Shown here: piece by piece, positions 1 to 42,085 of the stretch
Position numbering within the stretch: the stretch's first letter is position 1
Layout of the letters: every line of letters starts with the position of its first letter
NCBI GenBank assembly: GCA_022457155.1
Contig: JAJGOT010000464.1
Span: 186,001 to 250,000, forward strand
DNA from: Cladopsammia gracilis
Taxonomy: Eukaryota; Cnidaria; Anthozoa; Scleractinia; Dendrophylliidae
Direction of reading: 5' to 3'
DNA: 64,000 nucleotides
Notes under the pieces: model-generated
Told to the model about the DNA's origin: nothing
The model's database searches: none
Seen by the model: only the letters and a program-made list of their open reading frames with translations
Program-made: the position numbers and the translations under genes

Positions 1-1
1 C

Positions 2-1408
2 CAGTTTGGGACCCATCTGAGGTGTCAGCACTGGAGGAATTCACCAGGAGAATGGCACTGCGATGTGTGCGGCAACACTTTACCTTATTCTAGCACGCGG
101 CAAAGGCCTGTTGGAGATCATTCAATGGATCCTTACACCAGTGATGAAGACCAGAGCTCCTCCTCGACAGAGGACTGTGAAGTGAATGTGTGCACTGTGT
201 CAGATGAAGATGTTCCGCTTGCCGCCCTAAGAAGGAACCAAGTAGAATCAGTGCAGCTACCAAGCAGTGTTGAGGCACATGTGAGAGAAGGTGCATCTCC
301 CATGAGAAAGCGTCGTCGGCTCTCAAGTATACAAGGGACACCTGATAAAGCAGGGCCAAGCAGTCATGAAGAAAACCATTTACAAAAATCTCCAACTGGT
401 GCTAGTTTAATTAACAATCTTTTGGATTCAACATCAATGACTTCTTCTGTCTTGCTTACCTATTCCGATGTTGTGCTCGGTGGTGCTACCTTGTCAGAAG
501 AGACAAATGCCACAGCTGTGCCAGTTGAAATTAAGGAGAGGGAAGCAATTGTGATAAGAGACACTGATTCAGAGTGTGCATCTGATGCTGGTCAGGAGGA
601 TTTAAAGATCCGCACAGAAAAAGGCAAATCCCCAGGGAACGTAAAACGCGTAAAAGATGACAGTAGTTCAAGCTCCAATGAAACAGTTGATGCTGAAAAA
701 GTGAAAAGTCCCAGGAGAAGGCAACAAAATCTACGAAAGTTAAAGAGGCTAACAGCTGTACCAGTTGTTGAAGCGGATGCGGATTCCAGTGCTGATGATG
801 TCAAAGTCCTGAAAGATCCAATGGTGTCAGAAGTAAAGTTACTAAATTTTGAGAACAAACAAGAACCTTCTGACAGTGATGACGATTCATGTCTTATCAC
901 CAAGGTTGTGAAGAAACCATGTCCCCTTGGCAACGATAAGTTTGGCAAGTGCTTCTTGCGGTGTTGCAATCCTGCGGGTTATTTTTGTCCAGATGTCATT
1001 GCCACAAGCTCTAAAGGAACCATTTGCAAATGTAAAGATTTGCAGAGCCAAACCGTTAGCAGTACAAGCAGCTGTTGTCACGTTGGAGAGAAATCGGATG
1101 AGAGTCAGAAGCAAAATCTACCATCAGCAAAAACAAATGCAGCAATTGATGAAGATGGCTCAATTCCAAGCAAAGAACATTGTTCTGTAGGCACCAACAC
1201 TAGACCTTTCAAGCCATTTACCAGGAAACAGCCTCCAACCAGACAAACCAAAATTACTCAAACTTACTTTCCCGCCTCACCATCTGGTCAGAATAGAAGA
1301 TTGAACTTGCGGAGCAAAAAGAATGGCAGCTATCTTGAGAGATCACTTAAAAAGTTCTACTCTCTTCAAGAGCATCACATGACTGTAAGTCACAAGTGCT
1401 TCAGATGA
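2..1408 (+). CDS. Uncharacterised nuclear-type protein, 3' terminal coding part (5' truncated)
   Basis: The reading frame is open from base 2 through the first ATG at 65 to the stop at 1406-1408, so the window cuts into this coding region. I do not recognise the family. Just before the ATG the frame holds a Cys/His/Trp cluster (WR, then GEWHCDVC) that faintly resembles part of a CW-type zinc finger. The rest is Ser/Lys/Asp-rich and looks disordered. It has basic patches such as RKRRRL, two hydrophobic-then-acidic stretches that look like SUMO-interacting motifs (AIVIRDTDSE near residue 160 from the ATG; DSDDDSCLI near 270), a Cys-rich patch near 290-340, and near the C-terminus QTKITQTYF, which resembles a PCNA-interaction box with one residue too many. 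A GTAAGT at 1385-1390 could be a splice donor, so the true end may lie elsewhere. A nuclear SUMO- or PCNA-linked role is inference. Confidence 0.6.
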   Translation, partial: QFGTHLRCQHWRNSPGEWHCDVCGNTLPYSSTRQRPVGDHSMDPYTSDEDQSSSSTEDCEVNVCTVSDEDVPLAALRRNQVESVQLPSSVEAHVREGASPMRKRRRLSSIQGTPDKAGPSSHEENHLQKSPTGASLINNLLDSTSMTSSVLLTYSDVVLGGATLSEETNATAVPVEIKEREAIVIRDTDSECASDAGQEDLKIRTEKGKSPGNVKRVKDDSSSSSNETVDAEKVKSPRRRQQNLRKLKRLTAVPVVEADADSSADDVKVLKDPMVSEVKLLNFENKQEPSDSDDDSCLITKVVKKPCPLGNDKFGKCFLRCCNPAGYFCPDVIATSSKGTICKCKDLQSQTVSSTSSCCHVGEKSDESQKQNLPSAKTNAAIDEDGSIPSKEHCSVGTNTRPFKPFTRKQPPTRQTKITQTYFPASPSGQNRRLNLRSKKNGSYLERSLKKFYSLQEHHMTVSHKCFR

Positions 1409-1662
1409 CAACCATTTGAAATTTCTCCTAGTTAAATGGTATTAAAATTTATTCAGTCACCTGTTTGCATCATTCAACATTTATCATCAATTATTTTATC
1501 TGAGTTTGCAACTTGAATGTATCCATTCTACATACCTGTAAGTGCCATGTTCATTTAAGTTTAAAACATTTTTTGGTTGGTCATTTTAATCTTTGTGCTA
1601 GGAAACTTGGGTTCACTTTTGTGACTTTTAGTTTTAGAATTTACAGTGTATAGTAGTTTAGA

Positions 1663-1668
1663 AATAAA
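1663..1668 (+). terminator. Candidate poly(A) signal AATAAA
   Basis: AATAAA lies about 255 bases after the stop at 1408 in AT-rich sequence. It fits a 3' UTR for the upstream gene if that gene ends at 1408. Confidence 0.35.
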
Positions 1669-1884
1669 TTTTAGTCTCAACTGATAATGATTAGCTTTTT
1701 TTCAGGCTTTTAGTGGAAATTTGTTGGTAAAAGAAAATATTATTTGTATTTATTCCAAGCTTATAGTATTTGTAGATTGATGTTTACACTTTTCAGATAT
1801 TTAGGTGTTGGGATATCGCTCGCCTGTAAACTAGCAGTCAAAATAAAGATGTTTCTGCCAGGTTTTTAAGTGTTTTCATAATCG

Positions 1885-2285
1885 AATAGAGTACCGAAGT
1901 GATGACGTTACAAAAATTGAAATTTGGGCAATTATGGGATTTGATTAGATATTTGGAAAGGGCATGACGAAAAATGCCCGCTTGCCAAAAATCAGCATCC
2001 TAGTGAAATTTGGGGGTGAGATGTTGGCCCCTTTATTCTCCGATGACTCCATACAAACCCTACAAATTTTGCCTTGGTTCATTACGTAACGAACCAAGGC
2101 AAAATTAGTAGGGTTTGTATGGAGTCATCAGAGCATAACGGTGCCAATATCTCACCCCCAAATTTCACTAGGATGCTGATTTTTGGCAAGCGGGCATTTT
2201 TCGTCATGCCCTTTCCGAATATCTAATCAAATCCCATAATTTCTCAAATTTAGTTTTTGTGACGTCATCACTTCGGTACTCTATT
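1885..2285. repeat. ~400-bp near-perfect palindrome (foldback element)
   Basis: Left arm 1885-2085 is repeated as its reverse complement in 2086-2285, with almost no loop. The centre is TTACGTAA and the outer ends read AATAGAGTAC and GTACTCTATT. A few mismatches separate the arms. There is no ORF of note. It is probably a foldback-type non-autonomous transposon; I found no clear target-site duplication. Confidence 0.85.
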
Positions 2286-2461
2286 GTTTGCCTGACAAAA
2301 CTGCCTACTGATTGTAAGTGTATATAAAAGCTCAATTTTACATATTTTGTTCTGCCCAGTCTCTTGCATATCAAGTATTAGTCTTTCTTTTGTGTGTGAT
2401 CTCTTTATAGTAAAAATTAGTACACAAGGCCTACTTCTGTATAGGCAAGGTATACATGTGC

Positions 2462-2669
2462 TTAACTCTTTAAGCCCTAATATCAAAATTTAAATTCTCA
2501 TTTCTTGTCCCTAAACATTTCCTATAGAAGTGGAGAGAAATTGTTTATAATCAACTGAAGAGAATTTGTGTGATCATATCCTTAATTCTCATGACCTTTT
2601 TGATTGATAAGGCATTGATATTATGAGGAGAAATTTGATGATGATCACTCTTAGGGCTTAAAGGGTTAA
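2462..2669. mobile_element. piggyBac-like MITE, copy A
   Basis: A 200-bp unit lies between two TTAA tetranucleotides (2462-2465 and 2666-2669). Its ends read CTCTTTAAGCCCTAA and the reverse complement of CCCTTTAAGCCCTAA. TTAA duplication plus a CCCTTT-like terminus is the known signature of piggyBac elements. Related copies lie at 6327-6537 and 49025-49232. Confidence 0.75.
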
Positions 2670-2854
2670 AAGTAAAGGGCCGAGTGCAAAAAGACTTATG
2701 TTTATGAACCTGCATGGCAGTCATATCCTTAAATTCCTTTCCAAGCACAAGAAGTGAGTGAAAGCTTCTGGGGAGAAGGACCAAAAATTTGTTTCTTTAA
2801 GGCAAATTTTAAGAAAATAATCCAACAATACATCTAGTTTTGATGTTCTTAAAA

Positions 2855-3120
2855 TGAAGAGGGGAACAGGGATGGCTCAGTGGAAAGAGCACTTGCCTCC
2901 CACCAATGTGGCACAAGTTCAATTTCTGGACTCAGCATTATGTGAGTTGAGTTTGTTGTTAGTTCTCTTGCTTGCTCCAAGGGTTTTTTTCTCCGGTACT
3001 CCAGTTTTTCCTCCCTCCTCAAAAACTAACTATTCTAAAATTCTACTGTAAATTCCAATTTGACCTGGAATTTGAGGGCCACAGGTTTCTCAGTCACATG
3101 TCATCCTTACTAAACAAGTT
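2855..3120 (+). mobile_element. tRNA-derived SINE, degenerate
   Basis: The head has a good Pol III A box (TGGCTCAGTGG at 2873-2883) and a decayed B box (AGTTCAATTT near 2916-2925). A CT-rich body and a tail follow. It does not fold as a usable tRNA, so I call it a SINE. The 65-residue ORF over it is a by-product. Confidence 0.6.
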
Positions 3121-4372
3121 TATTTATTCAATCTGATGGGTATTTTAAGCATTTTGAATTGAATAGAAATGCTGAATTCCTATACTATAAAGGAATTTGA
3201 AACTGTTCACTGTTTTGCCCTAAGATGATTGAGCAATAACATGGAAGCTTGCATTTTTCTTCCAAAAAGGTGAAACTTGAACAAAATAATTATTAGCTTT
3301 AAAAGGTGCATAGACCCATTTATTTAGAATGTTTACAATTTGGATCAGTTTGCAGTATTGTGGGGAATTTAATATTTTGAATGACAAGTCAAACAAATCG
3401 CGTTTTCACAAAAAGCATTTTATTTTGTTACTTCGACAAGAGTGTCATAAAGCTCACACCACTTTAATATTTGTATAATACTTAACTAAACTATAATATT
3501 ATTACTTTTGTATTTTCAATGCTGTTGCTTATTTTATAAGCTCCCTTATGGAACTCCTTTATAGGTTTCTTTAACTTTTATCTAACCCAATACTACCAAG
3601 TTTCAATTCCAATAATGGCTTGTAAACAATGAAAACGTTGCTATTAAATTAAAACATGTAGTAGAATTTCTTGGACAATTAATTGATGATTAAAGTTAAA
3701 AAGCACTGCCACAAGAAAAGTAAGACTGTCATAGACAGTTCACAGCCTAAATTTCTAAGATTAAGGACTGCAACAAATATCTTATTTTGCTGCACTTCAC
3801 TTATCATTGCATGGTGCATAAACTGAAACATTAAGTGTGCATTCAATTTGCCACATTCCAGACTAAGAATAAACATAGTAGTCTCGATATATCACCCTTT
3901 ACAATGTATGAATGATGTAATAACTGATAGCTTGCTGATACACTAAATTCAAGATATCTTCAAAACAGTTGACTCTCTCCAGCTATCTCCCTTCAGTAAC
4001 TATCTTTATGAAATCCTGCTGGAAACATTTCTCAGTTAAGACTGTTTAGATGGTAAAACTTTGTCACCTACAATGTGCTTACGGTGCTTTGTACGGCATG
4101 AAAGATGTATTGTACCCTACAATACAACGAACAATGATGTGTGGACATGTCATGATTTAAGCACAATGTGAACAGCATGTGTTATAACAGTCACATGCGA
4201 CTGTTATGAGCAAGAGTTATCTCGTATTAAGACTGTCTGAAGTGGCTGTCTCTTAGTGACTGCTTTTTCTGGTTGCCTTATGAGTGAGTTAACTGTATCC
4301 CTGATTTCTGGGATTTTTTTGTGATCATCAAAGAGCAGTCCATTTTGTGCATCCTTCAGGACTATGGCAAAT
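3121..4372. other. Intergenic, AT-rich, no gene seen
   Basis: There is no ORF with family resemblance and no tRNA. The only open frames are under 70 residues and of simple composition. I see nothing here that I can name. Confidence 0.5.
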
Positions 4373-4578
4373 CAAGATTGTGCAGTTCCAGAAAATATCC
4401 ATACTCCCGCCACGGAAGGTTTTTTTTTAGCACCCCCCGTCCCCTCAGGAAATTCCAGTTTAGCTTCATTTTTTGCTTCTAAAATGTTGGTTTTTAAGAC
4501 CCCCCTCCCCCTAGGAATTTCCAATGACCTTCCATGGGGTGGGTATGGATTTTTTTCTGAAACTACACATTGCAACAC
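4373..4578. mobile_element. MITE with ~50-bp terminal inverted repeats
   Basis: The left end (GATTGTGCAGTTCCAGAAAA) and the right end (ending TTTTCTGAAACTACACATTG) are imperfect inverted copies over about 50 bases, both including the TATCCATAC / GTATGGAT segment. Open frames on both strands arise from the repeat and are not genes. Confidence 0.6.
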
Positions 4579-4812
4579 AAGGCATAAACTGGCTATGTCT
4601 CCATTTCAGACAGTGCTTTGTTCCCATTTCTTTGAAAGGTTATTAACAGTGTGCAATACATGCTAATGTTGTGTTGTAAAGCATGAACATTCCCATTTTG
4701 AAAATGGCCCTCAATGAACAAACTCTAACAAAAGCTACACCGTGAAAGTAATACACATGTACAGAATAATTCATCAAGTTTCAACAAAGAGAATCATAAG
4801 TGCGATGGACAT

Positions 4813-5040
4813 TTAGGTCGTGTTCTATTGGGATCAACTGTTTCAACCTAAACGGGTTTTCGTTGATTTGGTTGAGGTGTCCCAATAGAACACTTTTCAA
4901 CCATTTTTGGTTTCAACCAAGTTCAGAGCTGGTTGAAATGGTTGATCAACCAAACCAACCGAAAACGGTTTTTTCCCAATAGAACACGAAAAAAAATCCA
5001 ACCAACCGAAAATGGTTGATCCCAATAGAACACGGCCTTA
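4813..5040. mobile_element. PIF/Harbinger-like MITE, copy 1 (222 bp)
   Basis: The element at 4816-5037 has inverted termini GGTCGTGTTCTATTGGG and CCCAATAGAACACGGCC. It is flanked by TTA on both sides (4813-4815, 5038-5040). A 3-bp TTA/TWA duplication is the known hallmark of the PIF/Harbinger superfamily. The inside is packed with GGTTGA/TCAACC inverted motifs. A second copy is at 57592-57826. Confidence 0.8.
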
Positions 5041-5099
5041 GACACCCAATCTTTAAATTAGTACAGATTTTGCCAATTTCTTCCTTTGTTTTCTCTGCA

Positions 5100-5235
5100 T
5101 TTAATGATTAGATTGAGAAGCTACATCAAACACTTGAAATATTGTTTCATTAGGTATCCAAACATCTCAAAGTTGGTTAAAAAAACTTCAACAGCACCTG
5201 TTTTTTTAACCTACTTCTCAGTGTTTGGAAATCCT
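5100..5235. repeat. Dispersed foldback repeat, related to 21480-21920
   Basis: A segment with CATCAAACACTTG, TTAGGTATCCAAACATC and, inverted, GTGTTTGGAAATCCTGATGA. The same arrangement recurs, with tandem growth, in LRRC9 intron 12. Confidence 0.5.
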
Positions 5236-5248
5236 GATGAAACTCATT

Positions 5249-5474
5249 GATATATGGGCCGCATCACGCAAAAAGGGCCCAGATGACATGGCACGTGATT
5301 TCGAGTAATTTGCATTTAAATCAGCTGCTCAAAATGGCGGATTTTGCGGTTTTAATTTTTATTTCTGAACTTTTTTCGCTTTCATCGTATTATTTAGGGA
5401 TTGAAGTGGGCAAAAAAGCTGAAAACTCAAAATATGTTGTCCGGGCCCTTTTCGCGTAACGCGGCCCATATCAC
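5249..5474. mobile_element. TIR element (MITE)
   Basis: The left end ATATGGGCCGCATCACGC with AAAAGGGCCC is mirrored on the right by GGGCCCTTTTCGCG and GCGGCCCATAT. The inverted repeats are about 28 bp. No transposase. Confidence 0.6.
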
Positions 5475-5673
5475 ATCAAATTTGATTACATTGCCATCAT
5501 ATGATCCCTCACCACTTGATCCACATGCGGAAAAGGCCATCACTCAAAATGATAAACATGAACAATATGGCACTAGCACTGTCCCTTGGGTATCTTGTAT
5601 TACAGGTTCAACTGTACAAATTGATCATAGCATGTGTATTTTGGACTCTTACATGTTCACATTTAGCATGCTG

Positions 5674-5679
5674 TTTATT
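5674..5679 (-). terminator. Candidate poly(A) signal for the hydratase gene
   Basis: TTTATT on the plus strand reads AATAAA on the minus strand, about 150 bases downstream of the stop at 5826-5828. Confidence 0.45.
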
Positions 5680-5825
5680 GCCACACCTTTACCTTTTAAA
5701 ACGTTTGGGAAAATCACACACACGGCGAATCATCTCTTACCAAGTAACTATATATCTATCACATCTATGAAAGTTTTGTGTAATTTATGTGCCCACACGA
5801 TGTGGATATATCTATTTCAATTTCA

Positions 5826-8345
5826 CTAATCAAGATAGTCATCAAATGACCCCTTGCGGCCCTTCCCTTCTAAAAACTCTTTGGCTCCCTTGATAGCATG
5901 TTTGATGGTCCGGAGTTTCACCCCCTTAGAGTGCTCATATGTCAGTGCGTCGTAAAACGATTCTGCATTGAACACAGAATAGTAGACAGACTTGCGCTCA
6001 GTAATCAGGGAATCAGGTGGGAAACGGGTAATCAACTTTGCAAGCTTCAAAGCCTCTTCCACAGCTTTTCCATTTGGGACGACTCGATCAACCAAACCCA
6101 TGCTGTACGCTTCTTTAGCAGTCACTGGCCGCCCCGTCATGATGAGATCCAATGCGCGTGAAAGGCCAACAATGTATGGCAACCTAGCAGTACCGCCATC
6201 CAGAAGGGGGACACCTGAAGTGAAATTATACCAAGAACTTATTTATTTAGGGGAACAAGCTTCCAGAATGCCACTTTTCAATTTCTGGCTAAAGATTGAT
6301 CCACACTCAGGAGAGATTTATTAAAACCCTTTAAGCCGTAAGAGTGATCAGCATCAAATTTCTCCTTGTAATAATAATAATGCCTTATCAATAAAAAAGG
6401 TTATGAGAATTAAGGACATGATCACACAAGATAAATTCTCTTGATATCCAAACAATTTCTCCCCACTACTTCTATAGGAAATGTATAGGGACAAGAAATG
6501 AGAATTTAAATTTTGATATTAGGGTTTAAAAGGTTAAAATAACTGTAAATTATGTTATTTTTTAGGCAGGTGATTCTCTGAATTAAAACTGTTGTTAGCG
6601 ACCATCTCCCTTTCAAAAGACCATCTACACATGAACAGCTACACAAATGTATAAGAAATCCTGTTCTAAACATTTCTCAGTTAAATGCTGTGTTTAGGCT
6701 ATCATGTAAAGCCTGGTTTGCACTAGCAACATAACGACATAAGAACATGAACATGGTATAAGAACATGGATATAACGCCGTAATAGCGAGGTGGTCATGT
6801 GTCAGGGTTCCACTGTAGAATCACTGTTAGTAGTATGTTACCAAATCTCCTGTTAAATACTCCCATGACGGAATTTTCTGCCGCCACCCTCAGGTCGCAC
6901 ATCAATGCCAGCTCCATTCCTCCAGCGACTGCATGCCCCTCCAGCGCTCCAATCACAGGCTTGCTCAGCTTAATTCGAGATGGTCCCTGAAAGTAGGATA
7001 AAAAGTAAAGCATATGCCCTATCCATAAGTTATTGTTTTTTTCTTTAATTTTGAAAGTTGACTTAAGGTAACAAAATAATGACCTGTAATCTCTGGTTTT
7101 GGTTCCCCATCTGTACACACAAACCTACCTAATTGGCTGTTTTGGCCTTGTATACTGGCACACAAGCACAAAAACAAAAGACTAAACAATCTACTACATG
7201 GACACAATGGTGAATACCTTAAAAACAAAGGGAATACAATAATGTGAAATCCCTTGTGAACCTGTACACCAGAACAGCACCCAATTTGTTGTATAAACTT
7301 AGAGCTTTACTTTGATGAAGTTAAGATGGAACAAAAAGGATAAAATAGACTAAAACAATACTTCACCGAAATTCTAAGAACCTAAAACAATGGCGGAAAA
7401 CAACGTTTTCTACTGTGTGTCCAGTACACAAAGTACATAAAAGCCAAACTTTAATTTGCACGTCCATACATTTACATTTTTTGTCGTGTTAAACCCCTCT
7501 CCCGGGCGGACGATAATTAATTTATTTTGGATTTTCGCGCGATTTTATGACTCCCCACCGCGAGTTTGTGTAAAAACAACACGTACATATACATTCATGC
7601 ATGTACGCAGTCACGAAACAGCGATCAAATACAAACAAGAAAAGGTTTCCACCGCAAATATCATAAATACAACCCAATAACAACAATATCCTGCTTGGCT
7701 CTAAAGGGATAAGTATAATATTCCCGCCGCACGTGCAGACCACGTAGCGCATTCACTTGTCGTGCAAGAAGGCACGACATACGAACAGAAGCAAAACAAA
7801 TATTAACAAGAATAAAACCCTTTATACGCAAAAAAGCCAAAAATAACGTACAGAAAATTAAAATACTCCAACTAATCTTCAAAAGAAATTTTCGTTTTGC
7901 AAGCTCGTGTTCTTTTTCTATGAAATAATAGCAGATTAAGATGATAAATTTAAGGTTTTCGGCCGTCGTTGAGAAGCAAAAGTTGACCTACCATGGGTGC
8001 ATCTCCTTCTCCAACGGCAGGCACCGATTTTAAGAATGTATCAGGATCCCGCTCTGATAACTCTTCAAGATCATAACCAGCGCAAAATGAACCTCCTTTT
8101 CCATAAAACACAGCCACTGTACAGGTATCGTGATTCTCAAAACTGCGAAATGCATCTGCAAGTTGTTTAGCAGTTTCAGTGTTAACCGCATTTCGCTTCT
8201 CCGGGCGATTTATCGAAACGAGAAAAATTTTGCCATCTTGATCAGTCTCGACTAGAGTGCTTTCGAACCTCCTGGCCGAGGCTACAAGGAATGGAATCTT
8301 TAGTGCTTGGAGTCTAGCCTGCCGAGAAAGAAACGAAAGAGCCAT
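5826..8345 (-). CDS. Mitochondrial enoyl-CoA hydratase/crotonase family protein (3 exons, 295 aa)
   Basis: Exons on the minus strand are 8345-7992, 6986-6842 and 6214-5826. Junctions GTAGGT/TTTCAG and GTAACA/TTCAG join in phase to 888 bases. The product is a crotonase-fold acyl-CoA enzyme, about the usual length. Seen: an Arg-rich amphipathic N-terminus (residues 1-28) typical of a mitochondrial presequence, the first oxyanion-hole segment FCAGYDLEEL (87-96), the second GHAVAGGMELALMCDLRVA (135-153) with the first catalytic Glu at 143, and the conserved LTGRP-like helix as MTGRPVTAKEA. At the place of the second catalytic Glu of classical hydratases the sequence has RRFGVPLLDGG, with Asp 172, so the exact reaction is uncertain. 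An in-frame ATG at 8438 would add 31 residues; I prefer 8345 because the presequence starts cleanly there. The gene is head-to-head with LRRC9. Confidence 0.9.
6327..6537. mobile_element. piggyBac-like MITE, copy B, in hydratase intron 2
   Basis: Same family as 2462-2669, inverted, with an AACCCTTTAAGCC left end and a decayed right end before TTAA. It is more diverged than copies A and C. Confidence 0.6.
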
Positions 8346-8578
8346 TTTCGAAACGCAACACCTCTCTACACACCTTCTTGAAGTACCTGCCTGGGTCAAC
8401 CTGGGCTGAGCCGAGTTTCTAGAGCAACTATTAGCCAATCACAGCGTTCGAATTTGAGTCTTCGAGAAAACATGGCGCCGTGCAGATTGCAGCGCGCCAA
8501 TTTGTTTACTTCAAACGCAAAATAAACGCACATAAACGAGTTTATTTCTTCAGAAGTGAATGTGAATAAGATGAAGAA
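8346..8578. promoter_or_regulatory. Bidirectional promoter between hydratase and LRRC9
   Basis: Only 233 bases separate the two divergent start codons, so both promoters must overlap or lie within the first exons. A CCAAT box is at 8435-8439 and an ATGGCGCC (YY1-like) site near 8472. No TATA box is convincing. Confidence 0.65.
8415..8428. promoter_or_regulatory. RFX X-box-like site
   Basis: GTTTCTAGAGCAAC fits the 14-bp X-box pattern (RYYNYY-WW-RRNRAC) except for one G in the central WW pair. It is about 150 bases upstream of the LRRC9 ATG, the usual place for X-boxes of ciliary genes. RFX factors drive ciliary genes across animals, so this is plausible, but a single imperfect site can occur by chance. 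Confidence 0.45.
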
Positions 8579-39923
<31,345 letters not shown>

Positions 39924-41690
39924 CATCGAACTCCACAAGCTTTACATCCATACTTTGACCAAAGCCTGAACGGTCACGTTGTCGAGAAGGCGAAGAATCG
40001 TGCGAGCAGAAAATTTCAGATGGACAAAGTCATTTGCAGATCACATGACACATAAAGATCTTAGAATTTATAAATTTCCACCCTCGTGTGTCGTTGTTAT
40101 CAGTCTTTGCCCGTTCCAAGCAAAGGCGAAACGGGAAGTAAAATAGAGGAGAGGTGCAGAGCTGATATAATAGTCAACTTGCTCTGAATGGACGCCTCTC
40201 TAAAGTGATGACTTGGAGTTGGTCCTAGACTGAGATCAGTCCCTCTCTGGATAGTCGAGCGGCCGAGCAAATCACGTGATCATCGATCGATCGAGCGAGC
40301 GAAAGTAATGCGAGTTTCCCCTCGGCTCGTCCGCTCGTTCCAGTCTCACCGAGCTTGTTTTGGTGATTCGCTCGCCCGCTCGACGACAGAAAAGGGACAG
40401 CAAGCACGGTAATTTGGTCCCAGCCATAACTTCCAATACGGACAGAACATGTCTTTAAGGAAAATAACTCTCCAATGTAAAACCCCTCAAGAGAAACCTC
40501 TTAGGCAGTTAGTCATAGTCAAGCCCGGTTTATGCATATCAGGCGCATTTGTACTATAGTTTAGCAAGTAGGGACTACGTAGTTTCTTTGCTTCCCTTTC
40601 TAACTGTTGTATTACGATGTTTTTCATGATTGTACATATGAGCTCGATGCAATTTTATGTGCATCAAATAACTTATTGCAACATGTAAATATAAATAGTA
40701 TTTAAGTTTATGCTGTTTTTTGTTTCTTGCAAGGCTTCACGAGACATTTTTTGCTTACACTGGCGAGGCGATTTTTGAAGATATTTGCAAAATTATGTAA
40801 AATATATTTTCCGACAACTTATCAGTTTTCCTTAGGGAGGGGAAAGGTTTGTGACTCTGACAAGAAGATCTCATTTTAAACAAAATGCGTTTTGTTTACA
40901 TCACGCACTGATGTCAAGACGTCAATGTCCCATTACCGGAATGAAACACACGTTGCAAGGCTTCAAAATCGAAAAAAAAAGACCTAAAGAAAATTTGTTC
41001 GCTTTAAGGTGGTCCCCAATAGTCCCCAGCATTTCCCATCACTTGTACTTCAATGTATCAATACTACAATTCTTTATCAATTGATGCTACAATTATGGTA
41101 TCAAACAAATGCCGAGTCATTGGTGAACAAGTTATGGTCTCTTTTATAATGTAACAAGTTGCCATAGTAACAGTGTAACCTGTTCAAGACGCCCTTATCT
41201 TTAGCTTTAAGTGCTTATAACTAAACACCCAGCTCAGTGACCCCCATTTTTTATTATCGAATTTTGGTTAGAACGTTAAGATACAACTTTTTGCAAAGTT
41301 GAAAAAACTTCTTAGGAAGGATTTCAGAGCCACCTTATTACATTTTTGAAAATTTAGTCGGTTTTCCCCCAAAAGTCAGGTGTCGTCATTTAATGGTCTC
41401 GAATAGCATTTCCTTTTTTCAGCAAGTGCTATAAAGCTTTAACTACGTAACAGCAAAGGATTTTTCAGTGATGTCTGTATTTTATTGCCTTCAAATCGAA
41501 AAAAAAATTGGACCTTTTCAGTCGCAGAAACGACAATGCACAACATTTAAGGCACGACTATGTTTATTTTGAACTTATGTGTAGCTTATTGTGCACATTC
41601 TTCAAAATATCTCTGATATCTCTGAGCAAGATCACGCAACAGTCACAGTTTTTGTGGGCGTTTTTGCATTCTTTTTTTGCGCATTCATCA
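39924..41690 (+). other. LRRC9 3' UTR region and spacer
   Basis: After the stop there is no further coding match. A palindromic cluster with CGATCGATCGAGCGAGCG lies at 40280. No AATAAA occurs in the first 800 bases; a TATAAA variant at about 40692 is the best candidate. 40.9-41.69 kb shows no gene. Confidence 0.4.
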
Positions 41691-42085
41691 ACAGATCAAT
41701 TATGTCATGGGGCGTGGATTGCAATCACGCGATCAGATAAGGAAACCTGTCCCGTGAAGGCTTTGGAGCGATACATTGCTGCCGCAGATAATGACCTTAA
41801 CGAGGATCTACCGCTTTTCAGAGCCCTTTCATCCCCTAGATCTAACACAAAAGTTCGGCGTCATGGTTTAAGCTACACCAGAGCCAGGGAGATCATTCAG
41901 GACTCTTTCAGGGACATCTTTCCTCCATAAGTCTTCACAGTCCTAGAGCTGAAGGAGCCACTGCTGCCGTAAATGCTGGCATCGCTGATAGACCGCTTTT
42001 AAAGGGGCACGGCCTTTGGCAGAGTGAGAATGCCAAAGATGGTCATGTCAAGGACAATTTTCAGTCACTACTTTCCGTGTCCTAG
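41691..42085 (+). pseudogene. Tyrosine recombinase remnant (Crypton/DIRS-type or XerD-like), frameshifted
   Basis: Frame 41691-41930 matches the catalytic part of eukaryotic mobile tyrosine recombinases: a beta-strand region with ETCPVKALERYIAAAD, then LPLFRALSSP. The frame breaks near 41926-41930 and continues one frame over. There the HxxR box appears as HSPRAEGATAAVNAG and the next box as HGLWQSENAKDGHVKDN. At the place where family members have the catalytic Tyr (GYxKD) this copy has His. The N-terminal half is missing and no RT or LTR is seen. It is therefore a dead copy. The 140-residue ORF that begins at 41508 has unrelated sequence in its first half. Confidence 0.75.

Noticed and set aside
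41508..41690. N-terminal half of the 140-residue ORF as part of the recombinase
   Set aside because: Similarity to the recombinase begins only near 41691. The preceding sequence looks like unrelated spacer read in frame by chance.
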